64,000 nt of DNA from Thermocladium modestius JCM 10088 (GCA_001315925.1 BBBF01000004.1:1-64000); one strand, 5' to 3'. Shown: positions 1-11,230, numbered from the stretch's first letter. Notes: generated from the sequence alone by a model not told the origin. Numbers and translations are program-made.

Positions 1-2
1 AA

Positions 3-512
3 GAGGAAATAAAGGCAATGCAAGAACAAATGATCAAGATGCGAGAAGAGATCAATGGGCTACGCGCGGCCGTGGGCGAGCTGAGGGAGACCATGAGGGC
101 TAACACGGAAGAGATAAAGTCGCTTAAGGCAGATGTGTCGTTCCTGAAGAGGCAGGGATCGGAGACTCGATCCCTTCTTGGGTCGCTCACCGAGGCCGTT
201 TTCCAGGATAAGGCTTTGAGGAGGTTAGAATCCATCATGAGCTCCGCCGGGGGGGAGTCCGTGGTGGATATCAGGTACAACGCCGCTATTGACGACAAGG
301 AATTCGACCTATTAATAATAGGGTCAAGGACTGTGTATGCGGTGGAGGTGAAGGTACGGCACAGGAGGCAGGACGTGGATTACTTGCTCAGCAAACTGGG
401 TTTGGCGGAGAAGGAGTTTAAGGGTAAGAAGGTGATTGGCGTGCTGGCCGGGATAAGAATGACTAGGGCCGTCAAATCCTATGCCCGTGGCCTGGGCATG
501 CTCGTCATTTGA
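3..512 (+). CDS. PDDEXK-nuclease-like coiled-coil protein, 5' end outside window
   Basis: The frame is open to the left edge, so the protein probably starts upstream; the first ATG inside the window is at 18. The N-terminal 60 or so residues are a charged heptad-rich coiled coil. The C-terminal 110 residues have the layout of the archaeal DUF3782/PDDEXK-like proteins: a helix, then IDDKEFDLLII with an acidic residue at the usual metal position, then VYAVEVKV, which supplies the E-x-K part of the fold. The family is thought to be nuclease-related but the substrate is unknown. It stands alone, with about 290 GC-rich bases after it in which I recognise nothing. The coiled coil suggests oligomerisation. 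Confidence 0.7.
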   Translation, partial: EEIKAMQEQMIKMREEINGLRAAVGELRETMRANTEEIKSLKADVSFLKRQGSETRSLLGSLTEAVFQDKALRRLESIMSSAGGESVVDIRYNAAIDDKEFDLLIIGSRTVYAVEVKVRHRRQDVDYLLSKLGLAEKEFKGKKVIGVLAGIRMTRAVKSYARGLGMLVI

Positions 513-803
513 GGACGCCCCCCCCTCATTAATCCCAGCCCGGCAGCATCGGGATTAGGAGAACAGTAGGGACGCATAGCTTGCAATGCCTGCTTCTAAT
601 CGCGTCGGGAATGAGGGAGGGGGCGATCACTTGCTCTCTTAGGATCAACTGCAAGGATAGAGCGCTGGGCGTAACGCAATACAGTGGCCCGGGAGAGCGA
701 TCCCCCCCTTGTCCCGCTCGTTCCCTGTAATGTGTGAGCCCGGTCGGGCGCGCACAATGGCGGGGGGGATCCGAGAAATAGGCTATATAGATATATAGAA
801 GGT

Positions 804-1553
804 TTATTTGGGCGTTCCAGGCTCACTTCCTAGAACGAGCGGTTTATCCGCCTCCGTATTTCTAATTATTACGACCAAGTTCTCCTCGTTTTCCTTTCTA
901 AGTATTATATCTATATCATCCCGCTCCACATATCCATTATCGTTGAATGGGCTATCGTGGCCCGGTATTATGTAGCTGGGCTTCAATGACTTTATCCGCT
1001 CAATGCTGGACTTAGCCGTGGCCGCGTCGAAGAAGATCAAATCAGGCATTCCCCTCCTGTACGCGCGGAGATTCGGGACAGCGTCGCCAGCTATTACTAC
1101 TCGATCCACCCCCCCCACCACCACTGAAATGTGGCCAGGCGTGTGGCCAGGCGTGTAAATTATGCTGGCGTTGGCCGATATGCGTTGATTATCGCTGACC
1201 AGCAGTAAATCCATGCCTTTCAGTAAATCCTTGAACTTAGGAGTCAAGCCATCCATGGAGCCAGAGAGCGAGCCCTTCTCCAGCTCGGCTGGGCTGATAA
1301 TTATCTTTGAGTCGTGAAATAGATCCACGTTTAGGCAATGATCCCAATTCAGATGAGTTAGAACCACAGCATCTATGTCCCTGGTCGTTAATCCATTACC
1401 GCTCAACCTAGCCATCAATTTATCCCTGCTGCCGAAGTGGCCCGTATCGACCAATACGTTTATATCATCCTGGATCAAGGTAACCGCTGCCGCCCCCATA
1501 GTACCTATGCTGCTCCTAATGCCGGCTCCCGGCAGCAACCTCACTATCTTCAC
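804..1553 (-). CDS. MBL-fold metallo-hydrolase (lactonase-like)
   Basis: A 249-residue metallo-beta-lactamase-fold hydrolase in one intact frame. Metal ligands are visible in HLNWDH (about residues 67-72), in the GHTPGH segment and in IIPGHD near the C-terminus. This spacing is typical of the N-acyl-homoserine-lactonase/glyoxalase-II side of the superfamily. The start is a GTG that overlaps the TGA of the upstream sugar-acid dehydratase (GTGA), so the two are translationally coupled. From that pairing I infer that it opens a sugar lactone or a related ester, but the substrate cannot be read from the sequence. Confidence 0.85.
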   Translation of the reverse strand: MKIVRLLPGAGIRSSIGTMGAAAVTLIQDDINVLVDTGHFGSRDKLMARLSGNGLTTRDIDAVVLTHLNWDHCLNVDLFHDSKIIISPAELEKGSLSGSMDGLTPKFKDLLKGMDLLLVSDNQRISANASIIYTPGHTPGHISVVVGGVDRVVIAGDAVPNLRAYRRGMPDLIFFDAATAKSSIERIKSLKPSYIIPGHDSPFNDNGYVERDDIDIILRKENEENLVVIIRNTEADKPLVLGSEPGTPK

Positions 1554-2696
1554 GCGGTATCACCGTAGTACTTGTAATCGCTGCTGAAGTACTCCAAGTG
1601 CATCTTCTTATATTGATACTTGGTCAACGCCTCCTCGTTAACCTCTATGCCGAGGCCGGGCTTACTGCTTGGGTGGAGATACCCATCGCTGATATCGAAG
1701 TATTCCTTGACTAGGCTACGCCTAACCGTTTGCGCGTCCAACCAATACTCCAATATTAGGGCATTCGGCACTGTTGATAAGGCATTGATGGAGGCAGCCG
1801 TGGCTATGGGTCCATTTGGATTATGGGGGGGCCACCGCCACGTTATTCACATCTGCCATTGCAGCCACGTGCTGAACGCCCTTATCCCACCCACGTGGCA
1901 AACATCTGGTTGAATTATATCAGCGGCATTGCTGGAGAGCAGGTCCCAGAAGCGACCAACCGAGGTAAGCCTCTCCCCCCCAGTGGCTATGGGCACCCTT
2001 GACGCTTGCTTTACTTCCCTCATGGATATTATGTTCTCCTCGGGCACAGGCTCCTCAAGCCAGAATGGGTTGAATTCCTCTATTGCGTGTGCTATATTTA
2101 TGGCAGTCCTAACGTTGAACCGGCCGTGGGCTTCTATCATTATATCGACGTTATCGCCAACCGCATTCCTCACCGCCTCTATTCTCTTAATGGCTGCTTT
2201 GAAATCCTCCGATGATATGGTAGGACCGGCTGCTCCGAATGGGTCGAACTTCAATGCTGTGAAGCCCTGCTTGACCACATCAACGGCCGCCTCGGCGAAT
2301 TTCTCGGGCTCCTGGGCGCCGGATATGAAGCATTCGCATACACCCTCAGCCTGTCAATGGATCGCCCGCCCAGCAATTCGTAGACGGGCTTCTTAAGGGA
2401 CTTACCAACGGCGTCCCACATTGCCTGCTCTATTGCGCTTATTGCGGTGGATAGTATTGGGCCGTGACGCCAGAAGAAGTTCCTGTTAAGGAAGTTGGTT
2501 ATTTTGTTTATCTCGATTTCCCTGCCTATAAGAAATGGAGCGAAATCATTGACGGCGGCAGCAATCGTCTTCTCGAAGTCACCCATGGTTCCCTCACCAT
2601 ACCCCCCACCACGCCCTCGTCGGTCTCAAGCCTGACTATTACAAAGTTACGCCACACCGCAGATACCAAGAAGGTATCTATTTTGGTTATCTTCAT
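1550..2696 (-). CDS. Enolase-superfamily sugar-acid dehydratase (frameshifted)
   Basis: Member of the mandelate racemase/muconate lactonizing family, closest by motif to archaeal gluconate/galactonate dehydratases, which convert an aldonate to its 2-keto-3-deoxy acid. Reconstructed order: VVGYGEG near residue 38, [22 protein letters not shown] and GGERL carrying the Mg ligands and base, [17 protein letters not shown] and the C-terminal KPGLGIEV. Four frame changes are needed: a run of 6 where 4 G are expected near 2605, one near 2335, one near 1880, and a run of 7 where 5 C are expected near 1835. ATG 2696 is chosen because a TATA box lies 26 bases before it. It is followed by the overlapping MBL hydrolase, with aldehyde dehydrogenase upstream on the same strand. 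Confidence 0.85.
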
Positions 2697-2720
2697 ATTC
2701 GCCTGGAAAAGTTATAAAAT

Positions 2721-2728
2721 TATTTATA
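2721..2728 (-). promoter_or_regulatory. TATA box for sugar-acid dehydratase
   Basis: TATAAATA on the minus strand, centred about 28 bases before ATG 2696, so the transcript should be nearly leaderless. It fixes the start 110 bases upstream of the longest uninterrupted frame. Confidence 0.65.
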
Positions 2729-2817
2729 CTTTTCCGAATACGCACAATTAGGTGCCAACTCCAATTAATGCATGACGAATTCCATGTATTCCATGATCAT
2801 CAACGTCACTGGCAAAA

Positions 2818-4237
2818 TTAATGATTGATCAATGATTGAATTATAACCTTAGTCTCAGTCATCTCCCTCATAGTATCCCTGACGCTCTCCCTTCCAATAC
2901 CTGACTTCTTATATCCACCGAAGGGCAGGTTATCGAACCTAAGCCTGGTGGTGTCGTTTATGAACACGGACCCGGCCTTTATCTTAGAGGCCAACCTATA
3001 GGCCCGTGCAAAATCCCTGGTGAATATGGACGCATCAAGCCCATACTCCACCGAGTTCGCTACCCTAACCGCGTCCTCGTCGTCCTTTATCCTAACCACG
3101 GGGAGGACGGGGGGCCAAATACTTCCTCGCGAAGCACCCTTGCATCACGCGTGGCCTCAATTATGGTGGGAGGATAATAGAAACCCTTGCTGGGCACTTC
3201 CTTGTACCTAAATAGTACCTTGCCTCCCTTATCCAATGCATCCTTCACGAATAAATCCATCAATTTCACTGCATCCCTGGATATGAGGGGGCCGAGATCA
3301 ACGTCTTCCCTTAATGGATCCCCAACGCGTAAGTTAAACGCCATATCGCTAGCATGCCAACGAACTTATCAAACACCTCATCCCTTACAAGTAACCTCTT
3401 AGTTGCGTTGCAGAATTGACCAGCATAGTCGAACCTACCTATTATTGCTGCTTGAGCGGCCCTGCTTAGATCCGCATCTTCGAGGACTATCATTGCATCG
3501 CTGCCTCCCAACTCCATTATTACCTTCTTTCCTTGAGCAACCGCCCGCCCAGCTAGGCTTAAGCCGACGGAGCTGGATCCCGTGAAGGTTATTAGGGATA
3601 CCTTGGGGGGGTTATCCACGAATTCATCTCCTATTTCCTTCGCATCGCCCGTCACCACGTTTATGGCATCCTGCGGAAATCCTGTTTGCTTTATTATGTT
3701 AACTATCCTAGTTATGGTAAGCGGGGGGGCATACGAGCTCGGCTTTATTACTACTGAGTTCCCAGCGGCGAGGGCTGGAGCCACCTTGTGCGCCATGCTG
3801 TCCGGTGGGAAGTTAAACGGCGTGATCGCTCCCACTAGGCCGACTGGCTCCCTGACCACGAATGCGATCCTATTCTCATTGCCCGGGGGGTAATCGTATA
3901 GATCGAGCGGCACGAACTCGCCGCTGAAGACGTGGCTTATCTCTTGGGCGGCTAATTCATAGATGCTGGCCGTCCTCTCTATTATTAACTTGGTGCTTCG
4001 TATGGGTCGACCGATCTCGGCCGTGAGCAATCTAGCCAGCTCATCAGATTGATCCCTCAATGCCCTGGCCACTTCCTTGAGAAGCTTGGATCTCTTATAT
4101 GCAGGAATGGCCATCACTTCGCTGCTCGCGTCATACGTTCTACCTATTATCTCCCTAATGGTCTCGCGGCTCATCATGGGAACCCTAGCTATTATTTCCT
4201 CTGTAGCCGGGTTGTAAACAGGTATTTCACTCGTCAT
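2818..4237 (-). CDS. Aldehyde dehydrogenase (frameshifted)
   Basis: NAD(P)-dependent aldehyde dehydrogenase of about 470 residues. The N-terminal part reads well, with TPFNFP, FTGSSSVG for cofactor binding and ELGGSDAMIVLEDADL carrying the general-base region; GQFCNATKR carries the catalytic cysteine. The C-terminal part has EEVFGP and PFGGYKKSGIGRE. The gene is split near 3340 and again near 3110, where six bases of a C run stand in place of four in FGPVLPVV. Motifs resemble the lactaldehyde/non-phosphorylating glyceraldehyde group, but the substrate is not determined. With the dehydratase and MBL hydrolase downstream it fits a non-phosphorylating sugar oxidation route. Confidence 0.9.
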
Positions 4238-4257
4238 GCGTTATTAGATCGGCGGCA

Positions 4258-4265
4258 ATTTATAT
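4258..4265 (-). promoter_or_regulatory. TATA box for aldehyde dehydrogenase
   Basis: ATATAAAT on the minus strand centred 26 bases before ATG 4237; leaderless start. Confidence 0.65.
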
Positions 4266-4388
4266 CGATTTGTATCCCTTCCGATACACAATTTTTACGA
4301 TAATCAATGCCATACGTCGGAAACTATTTCAGCGACCCATTGTTGAATCGAGATCCAGCGCTAGATATATCATTCTCCTTTTGGTTGA

Positions 4389-5525
4389 TTATTCAGTTAT
4401 CTTCTCCTTCCTGGGCTTAAGCCTTATGAATAGGAAAACCCCCCATCAATATCAACGGAAGTATTGGCAGAACCACGGTGGAACCAACCATTATGCTCAT
4501 CAAGTAGAGTTCCGTCAAGGATGATAATATCCTAGTTGTGTTTAGGAATATCTGCCTATTGACTAGGTAATAAATCATCTTGTCCCGCTTCATGTAATTC
4601 CACGTGAATACATCTATTATTGGATAGATCAATGGCGAGGTCAGCGAGAATGAATATAGGTATATCAACGGCGAGACCCACATAAATGGAATCGAGATGG
4701 CCAAGGCCAGAGCCGCCAGCATTGGTAGCCTCACGGGATTCAGCTTCTTCACCAATTTATCCCTTACTATATACACCGATAGCATGGAGACTATGGATAA
4801 TGAATAATTGATTATGCTGAACGTGGTGTAATCGCCCTGGGCGTACTTATACAATATTATTGAATTTATATTTCCCAGTATATAATTAGCCCCCCCAGCT
4901 ATAAGGGATAAGGCGATGGTCGATAAACCGTACGATTTATCCACCACGTGCATTTTTATTGCCTTATTCATGTCGAATTTCTCGCTGGTGAAAGGCACGT
5001 TCTTAACCACGAAGAGAATTGATGTCAATATTGCAGTAGATGCCATGAAGAGGACCACATATCCATATCCGCGAAGCAGCGAGAGGATCGCTCCATAAAT
5101 CGCTGGCGAGGCTATTGAAGATATAACTCCCAAATACGCCGATCTGTTGAAGAATTTAAGCTTGTTATCCGTGTTGAAGAATATTATGTCCCAACCAGCC
5201 CAGTAGAATCCCTGCGCGATTCCGTAAACCGCCGCCAATTCGTACACGAACTCGAATGCCGACTTGTTCAATATGGCCAGGAGAAGGTAGAATAGTACAT
5301 ATAGGGAGATGCCTATCCTGTAATAAATCATGGACTCCTTTATTCTGCTGGAAATGAAGCCCACCATTAAATAGCCTACCAATATGAAAAATGAATTCAG
5401 AACCAAGAATATCAATGAATAGTAGATAGTAGATGAAACGTAGATGAACAACGCTATCAAGGGGGGGAGGAAATGCTATTCCCAAAGCCAAACAACCACG
5501 ATGCCAGCAAGAACCTATTATTCAT
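4389..5525 (-). CDS. MFS-type polytopic transporter (frameshifted)
   Basis: Hydrophobic protein of about 378 residues with 10 to 12 predicted membrane segments, organised as two halves with a cytoplasmic loop (VPFTSEKFDMNKAIKMH) in the middle, as in the major facilitator superfamily. Restoring one frame change at the G/C run near 5462 adds an N-terminal segment beginning MNNRFLLASWLFGFGNSISS at ATG 5525. Restoring another near 4440 gives a short charged tail ending at TAA 4389. The substrate is unknown. It sits between the aldehyde dehydrogenase and the first GH116 glycosidase on the same strand, so a sugar or sugar acid is plausible. Confidence 0.8.
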
Positions 5526-5645
5526 TTCCCATATCTTTGAATCAGTTGGTTAAACCCATTAATAAGCTTTATCTATATTCGTTGAAACAAATAATATGCT
5601 TCAAATAGCTCTATCTAGGCTCAAAATATAAATAAATATTTATCA

Positions 5646-8413
5646 TTACAACTCCATGGTAATGGAGTCGCCGCTTCCCAACGTGATGGGTTCATCGAGC
5701 AATATGCTTCATCTTTGCCATAACTAAACTTAACCGGCTTTCCGTTGATTGAAATGGAGGTTACCTTCGCATTAAAGACATTCACGGCATTTATTCTCAA
5801 CGACCCTAACACGCCGCTAATGGATATGGATCTCCCACTTGATATTAATGATCCCACGAAGCCAGGCGCTAATACTGGTCCTTTCAGGTCCTGGAGCCGC
5901 GGCTTGATTAGCACCAATCCAAGCGAACCCACATACCTGAATCCAGCCAATGCATTTGGTATATCCATCGATACTAATGGCCTGAAGTAATGACCATCAC
6001 ACTCTATGTGGTTCCAATAAATGCCGTAGTGAAGATATCTTTCATGGACGTTCCTCAATATTTCCAGGCCCTCCTTAATCATGCCCTCCCACATCATGTG
6101 CTCCGCAACCTGTATTTCCACGCCGGTCCATGGAGTATCCATTTGGCTGCTTATCCTGTATGGTATTCCAAGTCCGTTGAAGTACTTCATATCGCCGCTC
6201 AACGACGGCCTGGGCTTCCCAGGATAGGTCGCATTCAATAATCCTTCATTCTCCTTGTAATTATACTCATAAATTGCACGGAGCATGGATATCACCTTAT
6301 CCCTATCTATGCTGTAGCCGATCCCAAGCAATTGATTCAGGTACCACTCGCCGGTCAATCCTGCAGTCATGCATGCCTCATCCCGTAACCCAGTGACGGG
6401 GGGGTCACGCCATAGATCGAAGTACTTGCCATTCCAAAGCAGCTTGACCATGTTCGAAACTGCCCTATCGTATATTTCATCTACCGTTTTGCTCAGCGAT
6501 TCATCTCCAGCCTCGGTCCCAATTTCCCTGATGGCCCGCAATGCTGCCAGCCAAAGATCCGACGTAAACAATGCAATTCCGAAGAGGCTCATCGCGTCGA
6601 ATGTATTCACGGTGGTGGGGGGGAAGTACATGGGCCCGCTCATCAATTGCCTCAACAAGTCCGCCTCCCGTTGATTGCGTCCAATCATTCCAGCCACTTG
6701 AGAGTAACCCTCATATCCCGAGGGCAATGTATGATAGGGAAGCCCCCCCGTTTTGGCATCATCATGCTGCCTAAGCATTGCATTCATTACTATGCCTATG
6801 CTGGGCCATATGCTCCTCAGGTAATCGCGATCCCCCCCGGTCCAACGATAGCTGAGCAATGACAACAATATGTATTCCGGCATCAAATCGTTTCTATCAT
6901 AGGAGTCAATCTCGCTCGAGCCCCCCCTAAATGCGTGAGGAACCCTACCGCTTGGATCTACTCCCTTTTCAGCTATTGATCTAATCACACTCATTAACTT
7001 GTCCCGATCATGCTGTATAGATGGATCGCTGCGCAGGGCCTCCCTGTACATATTCATGTTGCTTGGGAACGCCAACGTGAACAGCTCATATTGGGGGGGA
7101 GATTCCTCGGGAGTCAATATGTGTCTTGAGAATTCAATCACGATTCGCTTAGCCAAGTCGGGAAACAATAAATTGACCCCCCCAACCGAACCCCCCCACA
7201 GCGCCACGTCCAAGGTAGAGATGCCGCAGCAACCGGGTCCTCCCTCCCATATTCCGAAAAAGCCGTTCTTTGTGAACCAAGATGATTTTGCAAACGTGGT
7301 TAGCTGGGACATCGCAAGATCTATTATCCATTCATCATAGTTTATATTGTATATATTATCGACGAATTTCCGCACATCCGCATATAGCGAATCATGGTTT
7401 GCAGCGACGTAATCCAAAACATCCGATAAGTTACTGAACATGTTCTCATAGTAGTGGCCAACGCGTTGCCCGTGATCTATGTGATTAGGATAGAACCAGG
7501 CAATTATTGCCACCAGCGTTTTCTCCTCGCCGGGCTTTAACCTAATTAGCCTTGTAAGCATTGAATATAAATCATAGCCCGTCGCCTCGGCATCAATCGA
7601 GCCATTTATCAATCCATCTCCCCCCCTGAAATCCACGAATATGGATCTTAGGCTCAACACCAGGCTTTCCCTATCTTTTCTATCTAGTTCGAAAGAGGCG
7701 CCGGAGTCCACGCCATCCACGTAGACCAGCCCCCCCAATTCTCCTCCATGCATTCCATGGCTGGTCGGCAAATTGACCCCCCCATTCATGGCTACTCCAG
7801 AGTAACGTGGGCTGGATATCGCCCTATTCCTGGTCATTGTTTGATCATTTATATTATGGGGGGGATTGCGCATAATGCCCATTAAAGACAGTGATAACTC
7901 CTTGCTGCCTTTATTCCTGAACCTGAACCTCAATATAATGCTTGGAATAGATGACCTGACAACATCGCCCACCACGAATGGACTGAATGCCTCCATCGAC
8001 ACCTCCAGGCCATATCTATCGAATGACGAATCGTTAAATCGAAGAATCGCCATGGGGGGGCCTTCCATCGTAATCTATGGAGTTAACAGGCCTAAGCCAA
8101 GGCATGTGATATGGATCCAGTATGGCATGAGGCCCGCATCCTCCATATGTTAAATCCTGGTCATTCTCTATCCAGAAGCCAGTTCTAAGAAGCCGCACTG
8201 GGGGGGGTCCTCTATATCGTCGCCGCCGACCCTTAATGCAAAGGCCAGATCCGCATCCGACACGTAGAACTCGTTCTGTCCATGCATTGTCCACCGCTTG
8301 TTATTGAATATAAGCCATTCCCTAAAAGTTCCATCGGGCCACAACTCTATGGAGCCCGTGCCCAATCCTCCCAACACTACCCCGGAGGAGGATTTAGCGC
8401 TGGATATTCTCAT
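5646..8413 (-). CDS. GH116 family glycosidase (GBA2/DUF608 type, frameshifted)
   Basis: About 920 residues, comparable to GBA2-type beta-glucosidases. The N-terminal beta domain opens with GGLGTGSIELWPDG, the GH116 signature. The C-terminal alpha/alpha domain contains LWLAALRAIREIG and GIYWNHIECDGHYFRP, where the Glu and Arg correspond to residues that hold the sugar in characterised GH116 enzymes. Known members cleave beta-glucosides and beta-xylosides. Frame changes lie near 8200 and 8060, and one near 5700 restores a C-terminus ending GSGDSITMEL at TAA 5646. No signal peptide is visible, so it is probably cytoplasmic and acts on imported oligosaccharides. It is the largest and most canonical of three DUF608 genes here. 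Confidence 0.85.
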
Positions 8414-8433
8414 ACTGGGAAAACCCCTATTGC

Positions 8434-8440
8434 TATTTAA
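8434..8440 (-). promoter_or_regulatory. TATA box for GH116 glycosidase
   Basis: TTAAATA on the minus strand, about 24 bases before ATG 8413. Confidence 0.6.
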
Positions 8441-8490
8441 GAATTATACTATTTATTTCATGTAAGTTGATACCTATTGATATATTCCAA

Positions 8491-8500
8491 AGTAATTTAA
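8491..8500 (+). promoter_or_regulatory. TATA-like box for hypothetical gene at 8522
   Basis: AGTAATTTAA centred 26 bases before ATG 8522; it selects this ATG over an out-of-frame one at 8511. Confidence 0.5.
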
Positions 8501-8521
8501 CCCACAACTTAATGAACGCAT

Positions 8522-9031
8522 ATGCTTCCGCTTTACAGGGTGGGAAAGAAGCTGTGGATAGAGGCCCACTTAATGGGCTTAGTGAACCCCATAAACAGGA
8601 TCTGGCTAGTGATGCCTTTTCAAGAGGATTGTCTAGTTGATGAGCCGCGCGAGGCTGTATTGCCCTACGATGAGGTGAAACGATTGTTCGCCGAGGTGAA
8701 ACTGGATGAATTGATAAGAAACGAGAAAAACGAGACACGGCTTACTTCGCTGGAGCACATGTACATACCGTTATACAATCCTGGACGATACATGGCCAGA
8801 ATAGGCGGTCAATTATCCGCGGTAACGAGACTTACCATAATGAAGAAAATACAAGAGGAAGTGCTACGCATGATGCCTAGTCATGTTCCTCCCCCCCTAA
8901 AGTGGGTACAGCTATCCATAGTAGGTAATGATGTGATCACGTGCGGCAGCAAAAACCCGAACCTAACATATATATTTAACAATGATGATAAAGCTAGAAT
9001 GGAAATAAAAAAGCTGATTTTTAAGCGATAA
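8522..9031 (+). CDS. Conserved-looking hypothetical protein
   Basis: A 169-residue protein I do not recognise. It is mixed alpha/beta, without membrane segments or cysteine clusters, and basic at both ends. The frame is intact through a C run at 8891-8897, so length there may still be off by one codon. A TATA-like box 26 bases upstream supports the start. It lies on the opposite strand between the GH116 gene and the solute-binding protein and converges with the latter, 15 bases between stops. No functional inference is justified beyond its location inside the sugar-use region. Confidence 0.6.
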   Translation: MLPLYRVGKKLWIEAHLMGLVNPINRIWLVMPFQEDCLVDEPREAVLPYDEVKRLFAEVKLDELIRNEKNETRLTSLEHMYIPLYNPGRYMARIGGQLSAVTRLTIMKKIQEEVLRMMPSHVPPPLKWVQLSIVGNDVITCGSKNPNLTYIFNNDDKARMEIKKLIFKR

Positions 9032-9046
9032 ATTAGCCTATTTCAC

Positions 9047-11209
9047 TCACCTACGACGCATCAACAATGCGACCACTGCCGCTATTATCACTATTACAAC
9101 TATTATTATGACGGCTATCGTAGTAGTGCTGGTGGTGGTTGGAGGCGGCACCGTAGTTGTGGTCGGCACGGTTGTAGTTGCAGTGGTGGTTGCAGTTGTA
9201 GTAGCTGTAGTAGTTGCAGTGACGGTAACCGTTGCCGGTGATGTTGTGGTGGTTGGAGGAGGCGTAGTGGTAGTAGTTACAGTAACGGGCTGGACGCTGG
9301 TCAACAGGGACCAATATGTTGGGCCGCTTATCTCTATCCCAGGTGACTCTGTCCAGACCCAGCTATTGCTGGGCGGGAAGCTGAAGTACTTCGTGTTGTA
9401 CCATATCTGGTCATACGGCGTGTCTAAGCTTATGAACCATGGATCGTGATTGGCCTCCCAGCCCCCCCACGTATAGACACAGTCCAGTATCTGGGGAACA
9501 GTGACCGCAGATGGAGGGCATATGCCGGGTTGACTGAATAGGAACCTAACGGTTCCGTTAGGCAGGGTGACCGCCCCCCCGTTCCAGTGAGTGACGTTTA
9601 TTGGATCTCCCTCGAAGTAACCGTTGACGGGGAAGAGGTCCGGTATTATTATGGAGAAGCCGGGTGGGCCGTAATTGTAGCCCAATGCATAATCATGTTC
9701 CTCGGTGTGCCATGCGGTTGGGAATTCGCTGGACGGCAATATGTTTATGGAGGTGGATATCCCGAACGAATTCAATTGAGACTCTATGTTCGTAAGCATG
9801 GCCATTAATTGAGGATTGGAGGCGGCACCGCTGTTTATCAATATAGTCAACGTAAACGGAGTACCTGATGGCGTGTACCACTGCCCGCTCTTCTCAGTGA
9901 AGCCCGCGGATTCAAGCAATTGTGCAGCCTTCGTCGTGTTGTACGTGTAGTAAATCAATGGATACCCCCCCTGTGCCTGCCAATACTCTATCATTCTCTG
10001 ATAGGAGTGGGGATTAACCGTTGGGTACACTATTGCATTATATGGAGTGGGCGGGCCATATGGTGGACCCGCTATGTCTACTGCCTCGGTGAAGTTTATT
10101 GCATATATCAATGCCTGCCTCACCGCGGTATCGTTTATGTATGGCCATAAGAAGTTGAAGTATAGAGTATCGCCCGGCGCGCCCGCGGTTAATGCGAAGT
10201 GCATGTTTGGATTCTGCTCCACCTTGGATGCTATGCTTGGTGGCAGGTTGCCGGAATAGAAGGATAACTGTCCAGTCTCGAGCGCCGGGTATAGTTGTGA
10301 GGTAGATGAGTATTGATATATCACTACGTAATCCACGTGTATATTATTTGCGTCCCAGTAGTATGGATTCTTAGCAAGTATTATCTCGGATGGAGTTATG
10401 TCAAACACGTAAAACGGGCCGTTCTGTGGAGGCGGGAACGTGAATTGAGGTATGTAGCTCTTGAACTTGGCGAACTCGACCTTTATGAATGAGCTGCCAT
10501 TGCTCTGCTCCTGGCTGGTGCCGTATCCGAAGTTAGCCGCATAGAGTATGTTCCAGTACTTAGTCAAGTTATCTACTAGTGGCTTCCATAATTGATAATT
10601 GATGAACATTCCCAATCCTCCATCGCTTGGGTAGTAGTAGGTCATGACGTTATAGTTCAATGACGTGGCATTATTTAGGACGGTTGCGTCCGGCGGAATC
10701 CATAGAATGCACGTGTAATTATTGACTATGGTCACATTTCCCAATGCATCGTAGAAGAGAGCTTGAATTATATTTTGAGCATATATGTCATAACAAGTAA
10801 AGGGCTGGCCATTACTCCAGCCGCTCTTCCTTAGATTTATGGTTATTTTAGCCCATCCAGCCAATGAGCCGTTTGTTATGTATTGCATGGTCCAATTCTG
10901 GGCCAGGTCAGGTATCCATGTTCCACTGCTCGCATTATATAAAGTTAGATATGCATAATTCAAGCCATACTGATGGGACCACGTATTGGCAAATACGTTT
11001 GGATTAAATGAGGAATTCCCAGTCAATGGAACTGTGGTTATTATAGCTGTGTATAATGTATTGGATGGAGACATTGGAGGCAATCCATTTGCTTGAGCCA
11101 TCGCTAATTGAGCCAGAAGCATCAACCCCCCCATAGCTATTATTGCCGCGGCGATTATAGAGGCACGCATTTCATTGCCATTTATGTGAATACTTTTGTG
11201 GATGCGCAT
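9047..11209 (-). CDS. ABC transporter solute-binding protein, family 5, membrane-anchored
   Basis: Intact 720-residue extracellular binding protein of the dipeptide/oligosaccharide (family 5) class. An N-terminal signal sequence (about residues 14-40) is followed by the two-lobed binding domain. Then comes a Thr/Pro/Val-rich linker of about 50 residues, likely O-glycosylated, and one C-terminal membrane helix ending in RRR. This anchor-plus-stalk layout is typical of crenarchaeal sugar and peptide binders. In several crenarchaea such systems import cello- or other oligosaccharides rather than peptides, which fits the glycosidases around it. It has its own promoter directly downstream of the permease/ATPase operon, so it can be made in excess over the other subunits. 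Confidence 0.92.
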   Translation of the reverse strand: MRIHKSIHINGNEMRASIIAAAIIAMGGLMLLAQLAMAQANGLPPMSPSNTLYTAIITTVPLTGNSSFNPNVFANTWSHQYGLNYAYLTLYNASSGTWIPDLAQNWTMQYITNGSLAGWAKITINLRKSGWSNGQPFTCYDIYAQNIIQALFYDALGNVTIVNNYTCILWIPPDATVLNNATSLNYNVMTYYYPSDGGLGMFINYQLWKPLVDNLTKYWNILYAANFGYGTSQEQSNGSSFIKVEFAKFKSYIPQFTFPPPQNGPFYVFDITPSEIILAKNPYYWDANNIHVDYVVIYQYSSTSQLYPALETGQLSFYSGNLPPSIASKVEQNPNMHFALTAGAPGDTLYFNFLWPYINDTAVRQALIYAINFTEAVDIAGPPYGPPTPYNAIVYPTVNPHSYQRMIEYWQAQGGYPLIYYTYNTTKAAQLLESAGFTEKSGQWYTPSGTPFTLTILINSGAASNPQLMAMLTNIESQLNSFGISTSINILPSSEFPTAWHTEEHDYALGYNYGPPGFSIIIPDLFPVNGYFEGDPINVTHWNGGAVTLPNGTVRFLFSQPGICPPSAVTVPQILDCVYTWGGWEANHDPWFISLDTPYDQIWYNTKYFSFPPSNSWVWTESPGIEISGPTYWSLLTSVQPVTVTTTTTPPPTTTTSPATVTVTATTTATTTATTTATTTVPTTTTVPPPTTTSTTTIAVIIIVVIVIIAAVVALLMRRR

Positions 11210-11230
11210 CGGAATAGATTACAGAAGGGC

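Noticed and set aside
596-826. Minus-strand open frame in the 513-803 gap
   Set aside because: Low-complexity composition, starts inside the MBL gene 3' end, no TATA box at the right distance. I see no other gene or RNA fold in this gap.
2006-2396. Long plus-strand frames opposite the dehydratase
   Set aside because: Shadows of the conserved minus-strand enolase-family gene.
9108-9449. Val-rich open frame on the plus strand
   Set aside because: It is the antisense of the Thr-rich stalk of the solute-binding protein, whose ACN codons read as GTN in reverse.
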